Of a stretch of DNA of 64,000 bases, positions 26,410 through 37,417 are shown in pieces. How positions within the stretch are numbered: position 1 is the stretch's first letter; the number at the start of each line of letters is the position of its first letter. The notes under the pieces were generated by a model, which searched no databases, was not told where the DNA came from, and saw nothing but the letters and a program-made list of their open reading frames with translations. Made by a program: the position numbers and the translations under genes. This DNA comes from Rhizobium altiplani (GTDB taxonomy: Bacteria; Pseudomonadota; Alphaproteobacteria; Rhizobiales; Rhizobiaceae), in contig NZ_LNCD01000064.1 in NCBI RefSeq assembly GCF_001542405.1, forward strand, positions 1-64,000, given 5' to 3'.

Positions 26410-27132
26410 TCACTTTGCGTAGAGGGCACTCGAGCGTTCGAGGTGCTTGAGGATCGCGGTTTCCGACCCGTCGATATCATTGGCCTCCAGGCGATTCACG
26501 ATTTCCTCGTGTTCAGCCAAGGTGAACTTCTCCTTGCCCGTCCAGATCAGCATTTCCGTGTGGTATTCCTTCAGCCAAGCAAGCATCGCTTCGCTGACAG
26601 CGACATAGATCGGATTGCCGGAAATCTGCGCGATGCGGGTGTGGAAGCCCATGTCAGCATTTATGAACTCCTCGGCATGACCAAGGCAGTCGCGCTGGCG
26701 CTCTATGATCTCCCTGAGATCGCTGATGTCTGTCGCCGAGGCCCGTTGTGCGGCTTCGCGTGCCATGCCTCGCTCGAAGAATATCCGCGCGCTCTTGAGA
26801 TGCTCAAGCGAGTCCGACGATTGCGAGAGCATGATCTTCGCCGTCAGGTCGACCTGCTGAAATATGGACCTGGCCGTAAGCTTCAGAACCCTCGCGCGTT
26901 CTCCGTGAGAAATGTTGACCAGCCCCTTGTTGGCAAGCGACTGCATGGCCTCACGGATGGCCGGTCGGCCAACCCCAAAGCGCTCCATTAGAACACGCTC
27001 GGAAGGCATCTCGTCGCCAGGCTGCAACTCGCCCGACGTGATCATCCGCTCTAGTCGATCAAAGACCTCGTCGGACAGCTTCCGACGTACGATCTGTTCG
27101 ATGGGTTGGCTCATAAGCTCTCGCTGACTCAA
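26410..27132 (-). CDS. FadR-subfamily GntR regulator of the apiose locus
   Basis: This 240-residue GntR regulator has an N-terminal winged helix (DEVFDRLERMITSGELQPGD, EMPSERVLMERFGVGRPAIR, EAMQSLANKGLVNISHG) and a C-terminal FCD all-helical ligand domain. The metal-binding residues of the FCD domain are visible (DMGFHTRIAQISGNP, AEHEEIVNRLEANDI). A TTG at 27132 is preferred as start because AGGAGG sits six bases before it; an ATG lies six codons later. It is divergent from the RuBisCO-like gene. The palindromes before three blocks of this locus make it the likely repressor, released by apiose or a pathway intermediate. Confidence 0.9.
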   Translation of the reverse strand: MSQRELMSQPIEQIVRRKLSDEVFDRLERMITSGELQPGDEMPSERVLMERFGVGRPAIREAMQSLANKGLVNISHGERARVLKLTARSIFQQVDLTAKIMLSQSSDSLEHLKSARIFFERGMAREAAQRASATDISDLREIIERQRDCLGHAEEFINADMGFHTRIAQISGNPIYVAVSEAMLAWLKEYHTEMLIWTGKEKFTLAEHEEIVNRLEANDIDGSETAILKHLERSSALYAK

Positions 27133-27209
27133 GTGTCACCTCCTCCTACTACTTTCCGCGCTTTGCGCAAAGCGCCCCAATTTCCGTTTGTAAAATTTCG
27201 CTTCCCATC

Positions 27210-27234
27210 ATATGGAATACTCATTATACCATAT
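27210..27234. promoter_or_regulatory. FadR-type operator, copy 1
   Basis: The core TGGAATACTCATTATACCA (27213-27231) is flanked by AT on both sides, giving the near-perfect arms ATATGGAATA and TATACCATAT around CTCA with one mismatch. It sits between the divergent FadR-type gene and the RuBisCO-like gene. It shares CTCATNATACCA with two further copies at 31146 and 40961. Confidence 0.7.
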
Positions 27235-27287
27235 CACGAGTTGACGCCATGACAAATTGATCTGGCGAGAGGAGCAACTGGCACTTC

Positions 27288-28544
27288 ATGATGATCACGC
27301 TGACTTACCGCATCGAGACCCCTGGCAGTATCGAGGCCATGGCGGACAAGATCGCAAGCGATCAGTCGACGGGAACCTTCGTTCCGGTCCCGGGAGAGAC
27401 CGAGGAACTGAAGTCGCGTGTCGCCGCGCGCGTGCTGGCAATCCGCCCTCTTGATGACAGCACCCAGCCGACCTGGCCCGAGGCTGCCCCCGGCACGCGC
27501 CTTGGTCGCGCCGACGTCGACATCGCCTTTCCCCTCGATGCGATCGGAACCGATCTGTCGGCCCTGATGACCATCGCGATCGGCGGCGTCTATTCGATCA
27601 AGGGCATGACCGGCATCCGCATCGTGGACATGAAGCTGCCTGAAGCCTTCAGAGCAGCACATCCCGGACCGCAATTCGGCATTCCCGGCAGCCGCCGCCT
27701 GACCGGTGTCGAAGGGCGCCCGATCATTGGAACGATCGTCAAGCCGGCGCTCGGACTTCGTCCGCACGAAACCGCACAACTCGTCGGCGAACTCATCGAA
27801 TCTGGTGTCGATTTCATCAAGGACGACGAGAAGCTGATGAGCCCGGCCTACTCGCCACTCAAGGAACGCGTCGCTGCCATCATGCCGCGGATTCTCGATC
27901 ACGAGCAAAGGACCGGCAAGAAGGTGATGTATGCCTTCGGCATCTCGCATGCCGACCCCGACGAAATGATGCGCAATCACGACATCGTCGCCAAGGCCGG
28001 CGGCAACTGCGCCGTCGTCAACATCAATTCGATCGGCTTCGGCGGCATGAGCTTCCTGCGAAAGCGGTCAAATCTCGTGCTGCATGCCCACCGCAACGGT
28101 TGGGACGTGCTCACGCGGCATCCCGGCGCCGGCATGGACTTCCGGGTCTACCAGCAATTTTGGCGCCTGCTCGGCGTCGACCAGTTCCAGATCAACGGCA
28201 TCAGGGTCAAATATTGGGAGCCGGACGAGAGTTTCGTTTCGTCGTTCAAGGCTGTCAGTACGCCGCTCTTTGATGCTTCGGACTGCCCGCTGCCGGTGGC
28301 AGGTTCCGGCCAGTGGGGTGGCCAGGCGCCCGAGACGTATCAACGAACGGGCCGCACGACAGATCTCCTCTATCTCTGCGGCGGTGGCATCGTCAGCCAT
28401 CCAGGTGGCCCGGCCTCCGGCGTCCGCGCTGTGCAGCAGGCCTGGCAGGCGGCTGTGGCCGGCATCCCGCTCGAGACCTACGCACAGGACCATCCTGAAT
28501 TGGCTGCCTCGATCGCCAAGTTCAGCGACGGAAAGGGCGCCTGA
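27288..28544 (+). CDS. oiaX: RuBisCO-like protein, 3-oxo-isoapionate-4-phosphate decarboxylase (OiaX type)
   Basis: This 418-residue RuBisCO-like protein has the enolase-type active site: VKPALGL (K152), FIKDDEKL (K178 for carbamylation, D180, E181), H268 in HAHRNGW, K308, SGQ at 340-342 and CGGGI at 364-368. In D-apiose pathways, related proteins either decarboxylate 3-oxo-isoapionate 4-phosphate to L-erythrulose 1-phosphate or act as transcarboxylase/hydrolase. The two tetrulose-phosphate isomerase genes following it favour decarboxylation. The neighbours ApnO, ApnL, ApsD and OiaK support the pathway assignment. The start is ATG 27288 (or 27291). It is not a carbon-fixing RuBisCO: no small subunit or phosphoribulokinase is present. 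Confidence 0.82.
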   Translation: MMITLTYRIETPGSIEAMADKIASDQSTGTFVPVPGETEELKSRVAARVLAIRPLDDSTQPTWPEAAPGTRLGRADVDIAFPLDAIGTDLSALMTIAIGGVYSIKGMTGIRIVDMKLPEAFRAAHPGPQFGIPGSRRLTGVEGRPIIGTIVKPALGLRPHETAQLVGELIESGVDFIKDDEKLMSPAYSPLKERVAAIMPRILDHEQRTGKKVMYAFGISHADPDEMMRNHDIVAKAGGNCAVVNINSIGFGGMSFLRKRSNLVLHAHRNGWDVLTRHPGAGMDFRVYQQFWRLLGVDQFQINGIRVKYWEPDESFVSSFKAVSTPLFDASDCPLPVAGSGQWGGQAPETYQRTGRTTDLLYLCGGGIVSHPGGPASGVRAVQQAWQAAVAGIPLETYAQDHPELAASIAKFSDGKGA

Positions 28545-28549
28545 CCGCG

Positions 28550-29884
28550 ATGGAAGACCTTCTCGTGAGCTATTATGGCGATGACTTCACCGGTTCAACC
28601 GACGTCATGGAGGCGTTGGCCTCGCACGGTGTTGCAACCGCGCTCTTTCTCGACATCCCCTCACCCGAAATGATTGCGCGCTTCAAGGACTGCAAGGCGA
28701 TCGGTCTTGCCGGGACGAGCCGCAGCCAGATGCCGGAATGGATGCAGTCGCACCTCACCACCGCCTTCGAATGGCTGAAGTCGCTTCGGGCGAATTTCTG
28801 CCACTACAAGGTCTGCTCGACGTTCGACTCCAGTCCCGAGACGGGGAGCATCGGAAAAGCCATCGACATTGGACGCGAAACGTTCGGGCAGACCGTCGTT
28901 CCGATCGTTGTCGGTGCACCGCAACTGAAGCGGTACACGGCGTTCGGCAATCTTTTTGCCGCCTACCAGGGCAGCGTCTATCGGATCGATCGTCACCCGG
29001 TCATGAGCCGCCATCCGGTCACCCCTATGGGAGAGGCCGATCTGGCTGTTCATTTGTCCAAGCAGACCCGACTGCCTGTTGCCTTGGCGGACCTTGCAAC
29101 GATCGCGTCGGCCGATGCCGACCTGCGCGTTGACCGATTGGTCGCGGAGGCGGGCGGAATTCTTCTCATCGACGTGGATTCGGAGGCGACGCAAGCTGCC
29201 GCGGGTCGCCAGCTCGTTCGCCTGGCAGGTCAGTTCGGGGGCTTCCTCGCTGGGTCGTCCGGAATAGAGTACGCGCTTCTCAATGCCTGGCGACAAAGCG
29301 GCGCCATTGCCGGAACCTGGGATTTCCCCGACGTTGGCCCGGTCGACCGCCTCGCGGTTGTTTCCGGAAGCGTGTCGCCCACGACTGAACGTCAGATCAG
29401 ACAGGCGACGGAAGACGGCTTCGCAGACATTGCGCTCGATCCTCTGGCACTCGTATCGGAGGACGGCGAACGCGCGATCGACGCGGCCGTCCAAAATGGC
29501 GTCGAGAGGCTCAAGGAGGGACGGAGCGTCATTCTCCATACAGCCCTCGGCCCTGCGGCTGATGTCGGCGGCGATATCGACAGGATATCCGGTGCCCGCC
29601 ATGCCCTTGGGCGAGCGCTCGGTACGATACTGCGCCAGATGGTCGAGCGCGAAGGACTTTCTCGCGCGGTCATCGCCGGCGGCGATACGTCAAGCCACGC
29701 CCTAAGGCAGCTGAGGGTAGAGGCGCTGACCACCCTCCTCCCGCTTCCTCAGACACCCGGTTCACCGCTTTGCCTGGCGCACGGAAGCTACCCGCCGACG
29801 GACGGGCTCCAGATCGCGCTCAAGGGCGGCCAGATCGGAACGGACGGCTACTTCGCGCAGATCCGCGACGGAAGGACGAGCTGA
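28550..29884 (+). CDS. oiaK: DUF1537 acid-sugar kinase, 3-oxo-isoapionate kinase
   Basis: This 444-residue kinase of the DUF1537 (four-carbon acid sugar kinase) family has the N-terminal substrate domain starting YYGDDFTGSTDVMEALASHG. KVCSTFDSSPETGSIGKAID and GAPQLKRYTAFGNLFA follow. The C-terminal ATP-binding domain contains VVSGSVSPTTERQI, RAVIAGGDTSSHAL and AHGSYPPTDGLQIALKGGQI. Within a D-apiose locus its expected reaction is ATP-dependent phosphorylation of 3-oxo-isoapionate at position 4, making the substrate of the RuBisCO-like protein. It begins five bases after that gene's stop. Confidence 0.86.
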   Translation: MEDLLVSYYGDDFTGSTDVMEALASHGVATALFLDIPSPEMIARFKDCKAIGLAGTSRSQMPEWMQSHLTTAFEWLKSLRANFCHYKVCSTFDSSPETGSIGKAIDIGRETFGQTVVPIVVGAPQLKRYTAFGNLFAAYQGSVYRIDRHPVMSRHPVTPMGEADLAVHLSKQTRLPVALADLATIASADADLRVDRLVAEAGGILLIDVDSEATQAAAGRQLVRLAGQFGGFLAGSSGIEYALLNAWRQSGAIAGTWDFPDVGPVDRLAVVSGSVSPTTERQIRQATEDGFADIALDPLALVSEDGERAIDAAVQNGVERLKEGRSVILHTALGPAADVGGDIDRISGARHALGRALGTILRQMVEREGLSRAVIAGGDTSSHALRQLRVEALTTLLPLPQTPGSPLCLAHGSYPPTDGLQIALKGGQIGTDGYFAQIRDGRTS

Positions 29885-29885
29885 A

Positions 29886-30647
29886 ATGGCTTTTTGGGTC
29901 GGTACAAGCTTCAAGATGAACAAGACCCTGGCGGAAGCACTCGCTTTTGCCAGCCGCCTGGCGGAGGCTGATCGCGACAGCGATCCCCTGATACAGCGGT
30001 TCGTCATCCCAGCCTTCACAGCGGTGCGCGAAGTCAAGCGAGCTCTTTCGGGCACCTCCGTCAAAGTTGGCGCGCAGAACATGCACTGGGAGGATGCAGG
30101 TGCATGGACCGGCGAGGTTTCCGCGCCGATGCTCAAGGACTGCGAACTAGACCTGGTGGAGCTTGGCCACTCGGAACGCCGGGAACACTTCGGAGAAACC
30201 GACGAAACCGTCGGCTTCAAGGTGGCTGCCGCCGTTCGCCATGGCCTGACGCCCCTGATTTGCATCGGCGAGACATTGCACCAGCGCCAATCCGGGCTGG
30301 CCGACGTCGTCTTGCGAAAGCAGGTTGAGGCGGCCCTGGCACCTGTGGCCGACATGGCTGACGCGCAAGTCCTGCTTGCCTACGAGCCCGTCTGGGCGAT
30401 CGGCGTCAATGGCATCCCGGCCACGGCAGACTACGCATCTGAGCGCCACGGCAAAATCGCCGATGTTGCCATGGGGGTTCTGGGCCGCCAGGTGCCTGTC
30501 CTCTACGGCGGCAGCGTCAATCCGCAAAACTGCGAGGAACTGATCGCACAGGCACATATCGATGGCCTGTTCATAGGCCGGTCGGCTTGGTCCGTTGACG
30601 GCTATCTCGACATTCTGCGCCGCGTCGCCGCGGCGATCGAACGCTGA
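29886..30647 (+). CDS. lerI: TIM-fold L-erythrulose-1-phosphate isomerase
   Basis: This 253-residue triosephosphate-isomerase-like enzyme keeps the catalytic residues at the standard numbers: K13 in FKMNK, H95 in ELGHSERRE and E167 in AYEPVWAIG. The phosphate loop GGSVNPQN is also present. The N-terminal GTSFKMNKT replaces the housekeeping GNWKMN motif, as in the tetrulose-phosphate isomerases of erythritol and threitol pathways (EryH/LerI). It should convert L-erythrulose 1-phosphate to D-erythrulose 4-phosphate, taking the product of the RuBisCO-like decarboxylase. It lies one base after the kinase stop. Confidence 0.83.
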   Translation: MAFWVGTSFKMNKTLAEALAFASRLAEADRDSDPLIQRFVIPAFTAVREVKRALSGTSVKVGAQNMHWEDAGAWTGEVSAPMLKDCELDLVELGHSERREHFGETDETVGFKVAAAVRHGLTPLICIGETLHQRQSGLADVVLRKQVEAALAPVADMADAQVLLAYEPVWAIGVNGIPATADYASERHGKIADVAMGVLGRQVPVLYGGSVNPQNCEELIAQAHIDGLFIGRSAWSVDGYLDILRRVAAAIER

Positions 30648-30682
30648 TCCATTTGCCTAGACGCTAGTGAAAGGAAACTGCC

Positions 30683-31132
30683 ATGAAGATCGCAATTGGC
30701 GCCGATAGTGCCGGCAAGCCGCTGCTCGACGTTATCGCCGCTCACCTTGCCGGCAAGGCCGACCTGGAAGTTCACGACCTGAGCCAGTCCGGCTTCTACG
30801 CTGACCTGTCGCAGAAGCTCGCACAGACGATCGTCGACGGTGAGCATCACCGCGGTATCCTGATCTGCGGCACCGGCATTGGGGTTTGCATCTCCGCAAA
30901 CAAGGTCCCGGGGATCCGCGCCGCCCTTACTCATGACACCTACTCGGCTGAACGCGCGGCCAAGTCGAACAACGCCCAGATCATCACGATGGGTGCGCGC
31001 GTCATCGGACCCGAACTCGCCAAGTCGATCGTCGATGTCTGGCTTGCGGCCGAGTTCGACCCCAAGGGCGCTTCGGCGGGAAATGTCGAGGCCATCGATC
31101 GGCTCGATGCCCAGAAAGCGCCTCACAACTAA
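30683..31132 (+). CDS. derI: RpiB-family D-erythrulose-4-phosphate isomerase
   Basis: This 149-residue sugar-phosphate isomerase of the RpiB/LacAB family shows [13 protein letters not shown], the Cys-containing loop [20 protein letters not shown], and [20 protein letters not shown]. The DSAGKPL and C-G-T-G-I-G motifs fit the DerI/EryI group, which converts D-erythrulose 4-phosphate to D-erythrose 4-phosphate for the pentose phosphate pathway. Its ribosome binding site (AAAGGAAA) is good. It ends the first operon block, just before the second copy of the operator. Confidence 0.82.
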   Translation: MKIAIGADSAGKPLLDVIAAHLAGKADLEVHDLSQSGFYADLSQKLAQTIVDGEHHRGILICGTGIGVCISANKVPGIRAALTHDTYSAERAAKSNNAQIITMGARVIGPELAKSIVDVWLAAEFDPKGASAGNVEAIDRLDAQKAPHN

Positions 31133-31145
31133 TGTTACGCTGATA

Positions 31146-31167
31146 TGGTGATTGACTCATCATACCA
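31146..31167. promoter_or_regulatory. FadR-type operator, copy 2
   Basis: TGGTGATTG is followed directly by ACTCATCATACCA, 22 bases in all, sharing ATCATACCA and CTCATNATACCA with the other copies. The TGGT and ACCA ends are inverted. It lies in the 75-base gap between the derI-like gene and apnO, so it should control a promoter for the apnO-importer-apsD-apnL block. Confidence 0.62.
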
Positions 31168-31207
31168 GATTATGCTCCTATCCAGATCACAGAAAAGGTG
31201 AGGAAAC

Positions 31208-32035
31208 ATGACCACAATTGCCCTCTTCGGCGCCGGTGGCAAAATGGGCTACCGTCTTGCAAAAAACCTGAAAGGTTCGCGCTTCGACGTCCGCCATATC
31301 GAGGTTAGCGACGCCGGCAAGGCGCGGTTGAAAGACGATCTCGGCGTCGATTGCGTCGCTCCCGATGCGGGTCTCGAAGGGGCCGAGGTCGTCATCCTGG
31401 CTGTCCCCGATACGGCGATTGGCAAGGTCGCCTTGGGCATCGTCGACAAGCTGAAGCCGGGGACAATGGTCGTAGCCCTCGACGCGGCAGCTCCCTTCGC
31501 GGGCCATCTGCCGAAGCGGGACGACCTTACCTACTTCGTCACCCATCCCTGCCATCCGCCGATCTTCAATGATGAGACGGAGATGCAGGCCAAGAAGGAC
31601 CACTTTGGTGGCCTCTTTGCAAAGCAGCACATTGTTTCGGCCCTGATGCAGGGACCGGAAAGTGCCTATGGCCTTGGAGAAGAAATCGCCAAGGTCATCT
31701 GGGCTCCGGTCATGCGGTCGCACCGGGTCACCGTCGACCAGTTGGCGATGTTGGAGCCGGGCCTTTCGGAGACCGTCTGCGCCTCGCTCCTCGTCGTCAT
31801 GAAGCAGGCCATGGACGAATGCGTTGCGCGCGGCGTTCCTGAAGAAGCTGCCCGCGACTTCCTGCTTGGACACATGAACGTTCTCGGCGCGGTGATCTTC
31901 GGTGAGGTCCAGGGCGTGTTTTCGGATGCCTGCAACAAGGCCATCGAATTCGGAATCCCTGCCCTGATGCGCGACGATTGGAAAAAAGTCTTCGAACCAA
32001 AGGAGATCGCCGAAAGCATTCGGCGCATCACCTGA
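31208..32035 (+). CDS. apnO: D-apionate oxidoisomerase
   Basis: This 275-residue NAD(P)-dependent enzyme has an N-terminal Rossmann domain (IALFGAGGKMGYRLAKNLKG). The C-terminal part is of the phosphogluconate-dehydrogenase type (THPCHPPIFNDETEMQAKKD, then VTVDQLAMLEPGLSETVCAS, and MDECVARGVPEEAARDFLLG). This matches ApnO, which oxidises D-apionate with migration of a hydroxymethyl group to give 3-oxo-isoapionate. The ribosome binding site AGGTGAGG precedes the ATG. It is the gene most specific for the oxidative D-apiose route, and its neighbours provide the preceding and following steps. Confidence 0.85.
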   Translation: MTTIALFGAGGKMGYRLAKNLKGSRFDVRHIEVSDAGKARLKDDLGVDCVAPDAGLEGAEVVILAVPDTAIGKVALGIVDKLKPGTMVVALDAAAPFAGHLPKRDDLTYFVTHPCHPPIFNDETEMQAKKDHFGGLFAKQHIVSALMQGPESAYGLGEEIAKVIWAPVMRSHRVTVDQLAMLEPGLSETVCASLLVVMKQAMDECVARGVPEEAARDFLLGHMNVLGAVIFGEVQGVFSDACNKAIEFGIPALMRDDWKKVFEPKEIAESIRRIT

Positions 32036-32068
32036 CGCAAATTGGGGAGGCAGCAGCCTCCCCTCTAA

Positions 32069-33055
<987 letters not shown>

Positions 33056-33072
33056 TCGTTGCTTAATCCAAT

Positions 33073-33099
33073 GCAGAGGGCGTCGATGGCGCCCTCTGC
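33073..33099 (+). terminator. Hairpin after binding-protein gene (attenuator-like)
   Basis: GCAGAGGGCG (33073-33082) and CGCCCTCTGC (33090-33099) form a perfect ten-base-pair stem with a seven-base loop, followed by a weakly T-rich stretch. It lies 18 bases after the binding-protein stop and before the lipoprotein gene. It may stop part of the transcription or stabilise the upstream message. Confidence 0.65.
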
Positions 33100-33128
33100 T
33101 CGTTGTTGCTGTTATCGGGGCCTGTCGC

Positions 33129-33769
33129 ATGTGGAGAATGAAGGGCGCTTTGCTCGCTGCGGTGATTGTTGCGGCGCTGCCTGGCTGCAAGATCATCAAG
33201 ACACCGACTGCGGAGGAAAAGGCCGCGGCCGCAGCCAAGGACGCCTTTGATCCGAAAGCAAGGGTCGACGCGATCTGGCAGCCGCAGGTCGTTCCCTACT
33301 TCGAAAAGAAGGCGGGAGAGCTGAAGGACGTCGCGCAGCTAGCGACCTCCAGCCCGGATCAGGCCGGTGAGAAATACGGCAACCCGCGCAAGCAAAGCAG
33401 TTCACCTTGGACCTATGCGGTCAAGTTTACCGGAAAGGTGATCACCGCTGATACCGCCTCACGAGCGGCAACACTTGATGTCGATACCAACGGCGACGGC
33501 AAGGCTGATGCGAGGGTCCAAATCGGCCCGGCACTTCGCGGCACCGCCTTGCGCGACACGCTGGACTTCGTCAATTTCAACGAATTCAAAAACCAGATCG
33601 AATGGGCCCAGTTCGGCAAGGCATTCAACGAGAAGGCCAACGCGGCCTTCCTTGCCGCTGTGCCGCGCGACGGGCTGGTCGGCAAGACCGTGACCGTCAT
33701 TGGAGCATATCCCTTGCCTAGCGAAGGGCAGCCTCCGCTTGTCACACCTTCGGAACTGACGGTGGGATC

Positions 33770-33773
<4 letters not shown>
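33129..33773 (+). CDS. DUF2291 lipoprotein
   Basis: This lipoprotein of about 214 residues has an N-terminal hydrophobic segment and lipobox (ALLAAVIVAALPGC, Cys at ~20). KKAGELKDVAQLATSSP and GPALRGTALRDTLDFVNFNE come next, features of the DUF2291 family. Members are encoded beside ribose-type sugar importers in alphaproteobacteria and their role is unknown. The start is taken at ATG 33129, since the hydrophobic signal begins there; longer in-frame starts run back into the hairpin region. The stop overlaps the ATPase start (ATGA). Confidence 0.75.
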
Positions 33774-35316
<1,543 letters not shown>

Positions 35317-35320
<4 letters not shown>

Positions 35321-36381
35321 CGGCGGCCACATCATCCACTTCCGCACAGGCCAGCGCGAACGGCTCTGTTCTTCTCACTCTGATGAAGCTCAGAACCTTC
35401 ATCGCACTTTTCGCGGTTATCATCTTCTTTGCGATCTTCGCCCCGAACTTCACGTCAACGGCGAACATGATCCTGATGTCGAAGCATGTGGCGTTGAATG
35501 CCTTCCTCGCCATGGGGATGACCTTCGTGATCATCACCGGCGGCATCGACCTGTCCGTGGGATCGATCGTCGGGCTTTGCGGCATGGTGGCCGGCGGATT
35601 GATCCTCTACGGCATCGAGCTTCCTATCGGCTATACGATCTACTTCAATCTTTTCGAGATTGTGCTGATCACGCTATCGATCGGGTTACTGATTGGCCTC
35701 ATCAACGGTCTGCTGATTACCAAGCTGAATGTCGCTCCCTTTATCGCGACGCTCGGCACGCTCTACATTGCCCGGGGCCTTGCTCTGCTTTCCTCGGACG
35801 GGCAGACCTTTCCAAACCTCGTTGGTCGCCCTGAATATTCGACGACCGGCTTTGACTTCTTCGGTGCGGGGCGCATCCTCGGACTGCCGGTATCGATCTG
35901 GATCCTGATTGCGTTGGCGTTGCTGGCCGCCTACGTCGCGCGTTCCACCCCGATCGGGCGCCACATCTTCGCCGTCGGGGGCAATGAACGCGCGGCCCGC
36001 ATGTCGGGCATCCGCGTCGATATCGTGAAGATCTTCGTCTACATGTTTTCCGGGCTCTGCGCGGCAATCGTCGGCGTCATCATCTCTTCGGAGCTGATGG
36101 CTTCCCATCCGGCGACGGGCGAGAGCTTCGAGCTTAACGCGATCGCGGCAGCCGTCCTTGGTGGCACCTCGATGTCGGGCGGTCGCGGAACGATCGGCGG
36201 GACGATCATCGGCGCCTTCGTCATCGGAATCCTGTCAGACGGGCTGGTGATGATGGGCGTTTCGTCCTTCTGGCAGATGGTCATCAAGGGGCTGGTTATC
36301 ATCATCGCTGTTGTCGTCGACCAGGCGCAGCGCCGCCTGCAACAGCGCGTTACTCTGATGCAAATGGCAAAGGCAGGTTGA
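35317..36381 (+). CDS. Ribose-type sugar ABC importer, permease
   Basis: This 354-residue RbsC-type permease has ~8-10 membrane segments. Typical motifs are GMTFVIITGGIDLSVGSIVG, KLNVAPFIATLGTLYIARGL, AVGGNERAARMSGIRVDIVK and VLGGTSMSGGRGTIGGTIIG. It completes the importer with the preceding ATPase and binding protein. The ATG at 35317 overlaps the ATPase stop (ATGA). The next gene begins one base after its stop, which ties the importer to the dehydrogenase. Confidence 0.93.
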
Positions 36382-36382
36382 A

Positions 36383-37417
36383 ATGTCTGAATTGAACGGC
36401 GCATTGATCGGTTGCGGATTCTTCGCGATCAACCAGATGCACGCCTGGAACGATGTCGACGGCGCCAGGATCGTTGCGATCTGCGATCGCGATCCTGAAA
36501 GGCTGAAGATCGTCGGCGATCAGTTTGGCATTGAGCGGCGCTACAGTGACGCGAACGCCTTGTTCTCGGACGGCGGCTTTGATTTCGTCGACATCGCCAC
36601 GACGGTTCAGAGCCATCGGATCCTTGTTGAAATGGCGGCGCAGCACAAGGTGCCCGCGATCTGCCAGAAGCCGTTCGCCAAGACGCTCGCCGATGCCAAG
36701 GCAATGGTTGCAGCCTGCCGCGCCGCAGGTGTTCCGCTGATGGTCCACGAGAACTTTCGCTGGCAGACTCCGATCCAGGCTGTCCGCAAGGTTCTGGACG
36801 AGGGATCGATCGGAACGCCATTCTGGGGCCGCTTCTCCTTCCGTTCCGGCTACGATGTCTTTTCGGGCCAGCCCTATCTGGCGGAGGGAGAGCGGTTCAT
36901 CATCGAGGACCTCGGGATCCATACTCTGGACATCGCTCGCTACATCCTTGGCGACGTGGGAAGCGTCACGGCCCGGACCAAGCGCGTCAATCCGCGGATC
37001 AAGGGCGAGGATGTAGCGACGATCCTCCTCGATCACGAAAGCGGCGCGACATCGATTGTCGACGTCAGCTACGCTACGAAACTTTCCAAGGAGCCCTTCC
37101 CCGAAACATTGATTGAAATCGATGGTTCCGAGGGAACAATCCGTCTGACGCAAGGCTATCAACTCGAGGTCGCAAACGCCAGCGGGAGCATGACAGCTGA
37201 CGTATCGCCGAAGCTGCTATCCTGGGCCTCGCGCCCCTGGCACAACATCCAGGAAAGCGTCTACGCGATCCAGCAGCACTGGGTCGACAAACTGAAGCAG
37301 GGCGCGGAGCATTCGACGTCAGGGGCAGACAATCTGAAGACGTTTGCCCTTGTCGAAAGAGCGTATGAAAGCGCAGCCAGCGGTCAGACCGTAGATGTCG
37401 GAGCAATGCTGCGATGA
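36383..37417 (+). CDS. apsD: D-apiose dehydrogenase (Gfo/Idh/MocA family)
   Basis: This 344-residue Gfo/Idh/MocA oxidoreductase has the N-terminal NAD(P) site GALIGCGFFAINQMHAWNDV, the EKP-type motif CQKPFAKTLADAKAM (catalytic Lys), and VHENFRWQTPIQAVRKVL. The C-terminal substrate domain has IEDLGIHTLDIARYILGDVG with the usual His. Within this locus the expected reaction is oxidation of D-apiose to D-apionolactone. It is translationally linked to the lactonase gene through an ATGA overlap, which supports consecutive steps. Confidence 0.85.
   Translation: MSELNGALIGCGFFAINQMHAWNDVDGARIVAICDRDPERLKIVGDQFGIERRYSDANALFSDGGFDFVDIATTVQSHRILVEMAAQHKVPAICQKPFAKTLADAKAMVAACRAAGVPLMVHENFRWQTPIQAVRKVLDEGSIGTPFWGRFSFRSGYDVFSGQPYLAEGERFIIEDLGIHTLDIARYILGDVGSVTARTKRVNPRIKGEDVATILLDHESGATSIVDVSYATKLSKEPFPETLIEIDGSEGTIRLTQGYQLEVANASGSMTADVSPKLLSWASRPWHNIQESVYAIQQHWVDKLKQGAEHSTSGADNLKTFALVERAYESAASGQTVDVGAMLR

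Noticed and set aside
26192..26422. 76-residue protein as an intact gene
   Set aside because: It is a chimera of a toxin fragment and possible transposon sequence, without a complete domain.
27288..28544. Carbon-fixing RuBisCO large subunit
   Set aside because: The protein is of the RuBisCO-like type, no small subunit or phosphoribulokinase is present, and the neighbours belong to acid-sugar catabolism.
29886..30647. Housekeeping triosephosphate isomerase
   Set aside because: The GTSFKMNKT start and pairing with an RpiB-type isomerase fit tetrulose-phosphate isomerases of tetritol/apiose pathways better.
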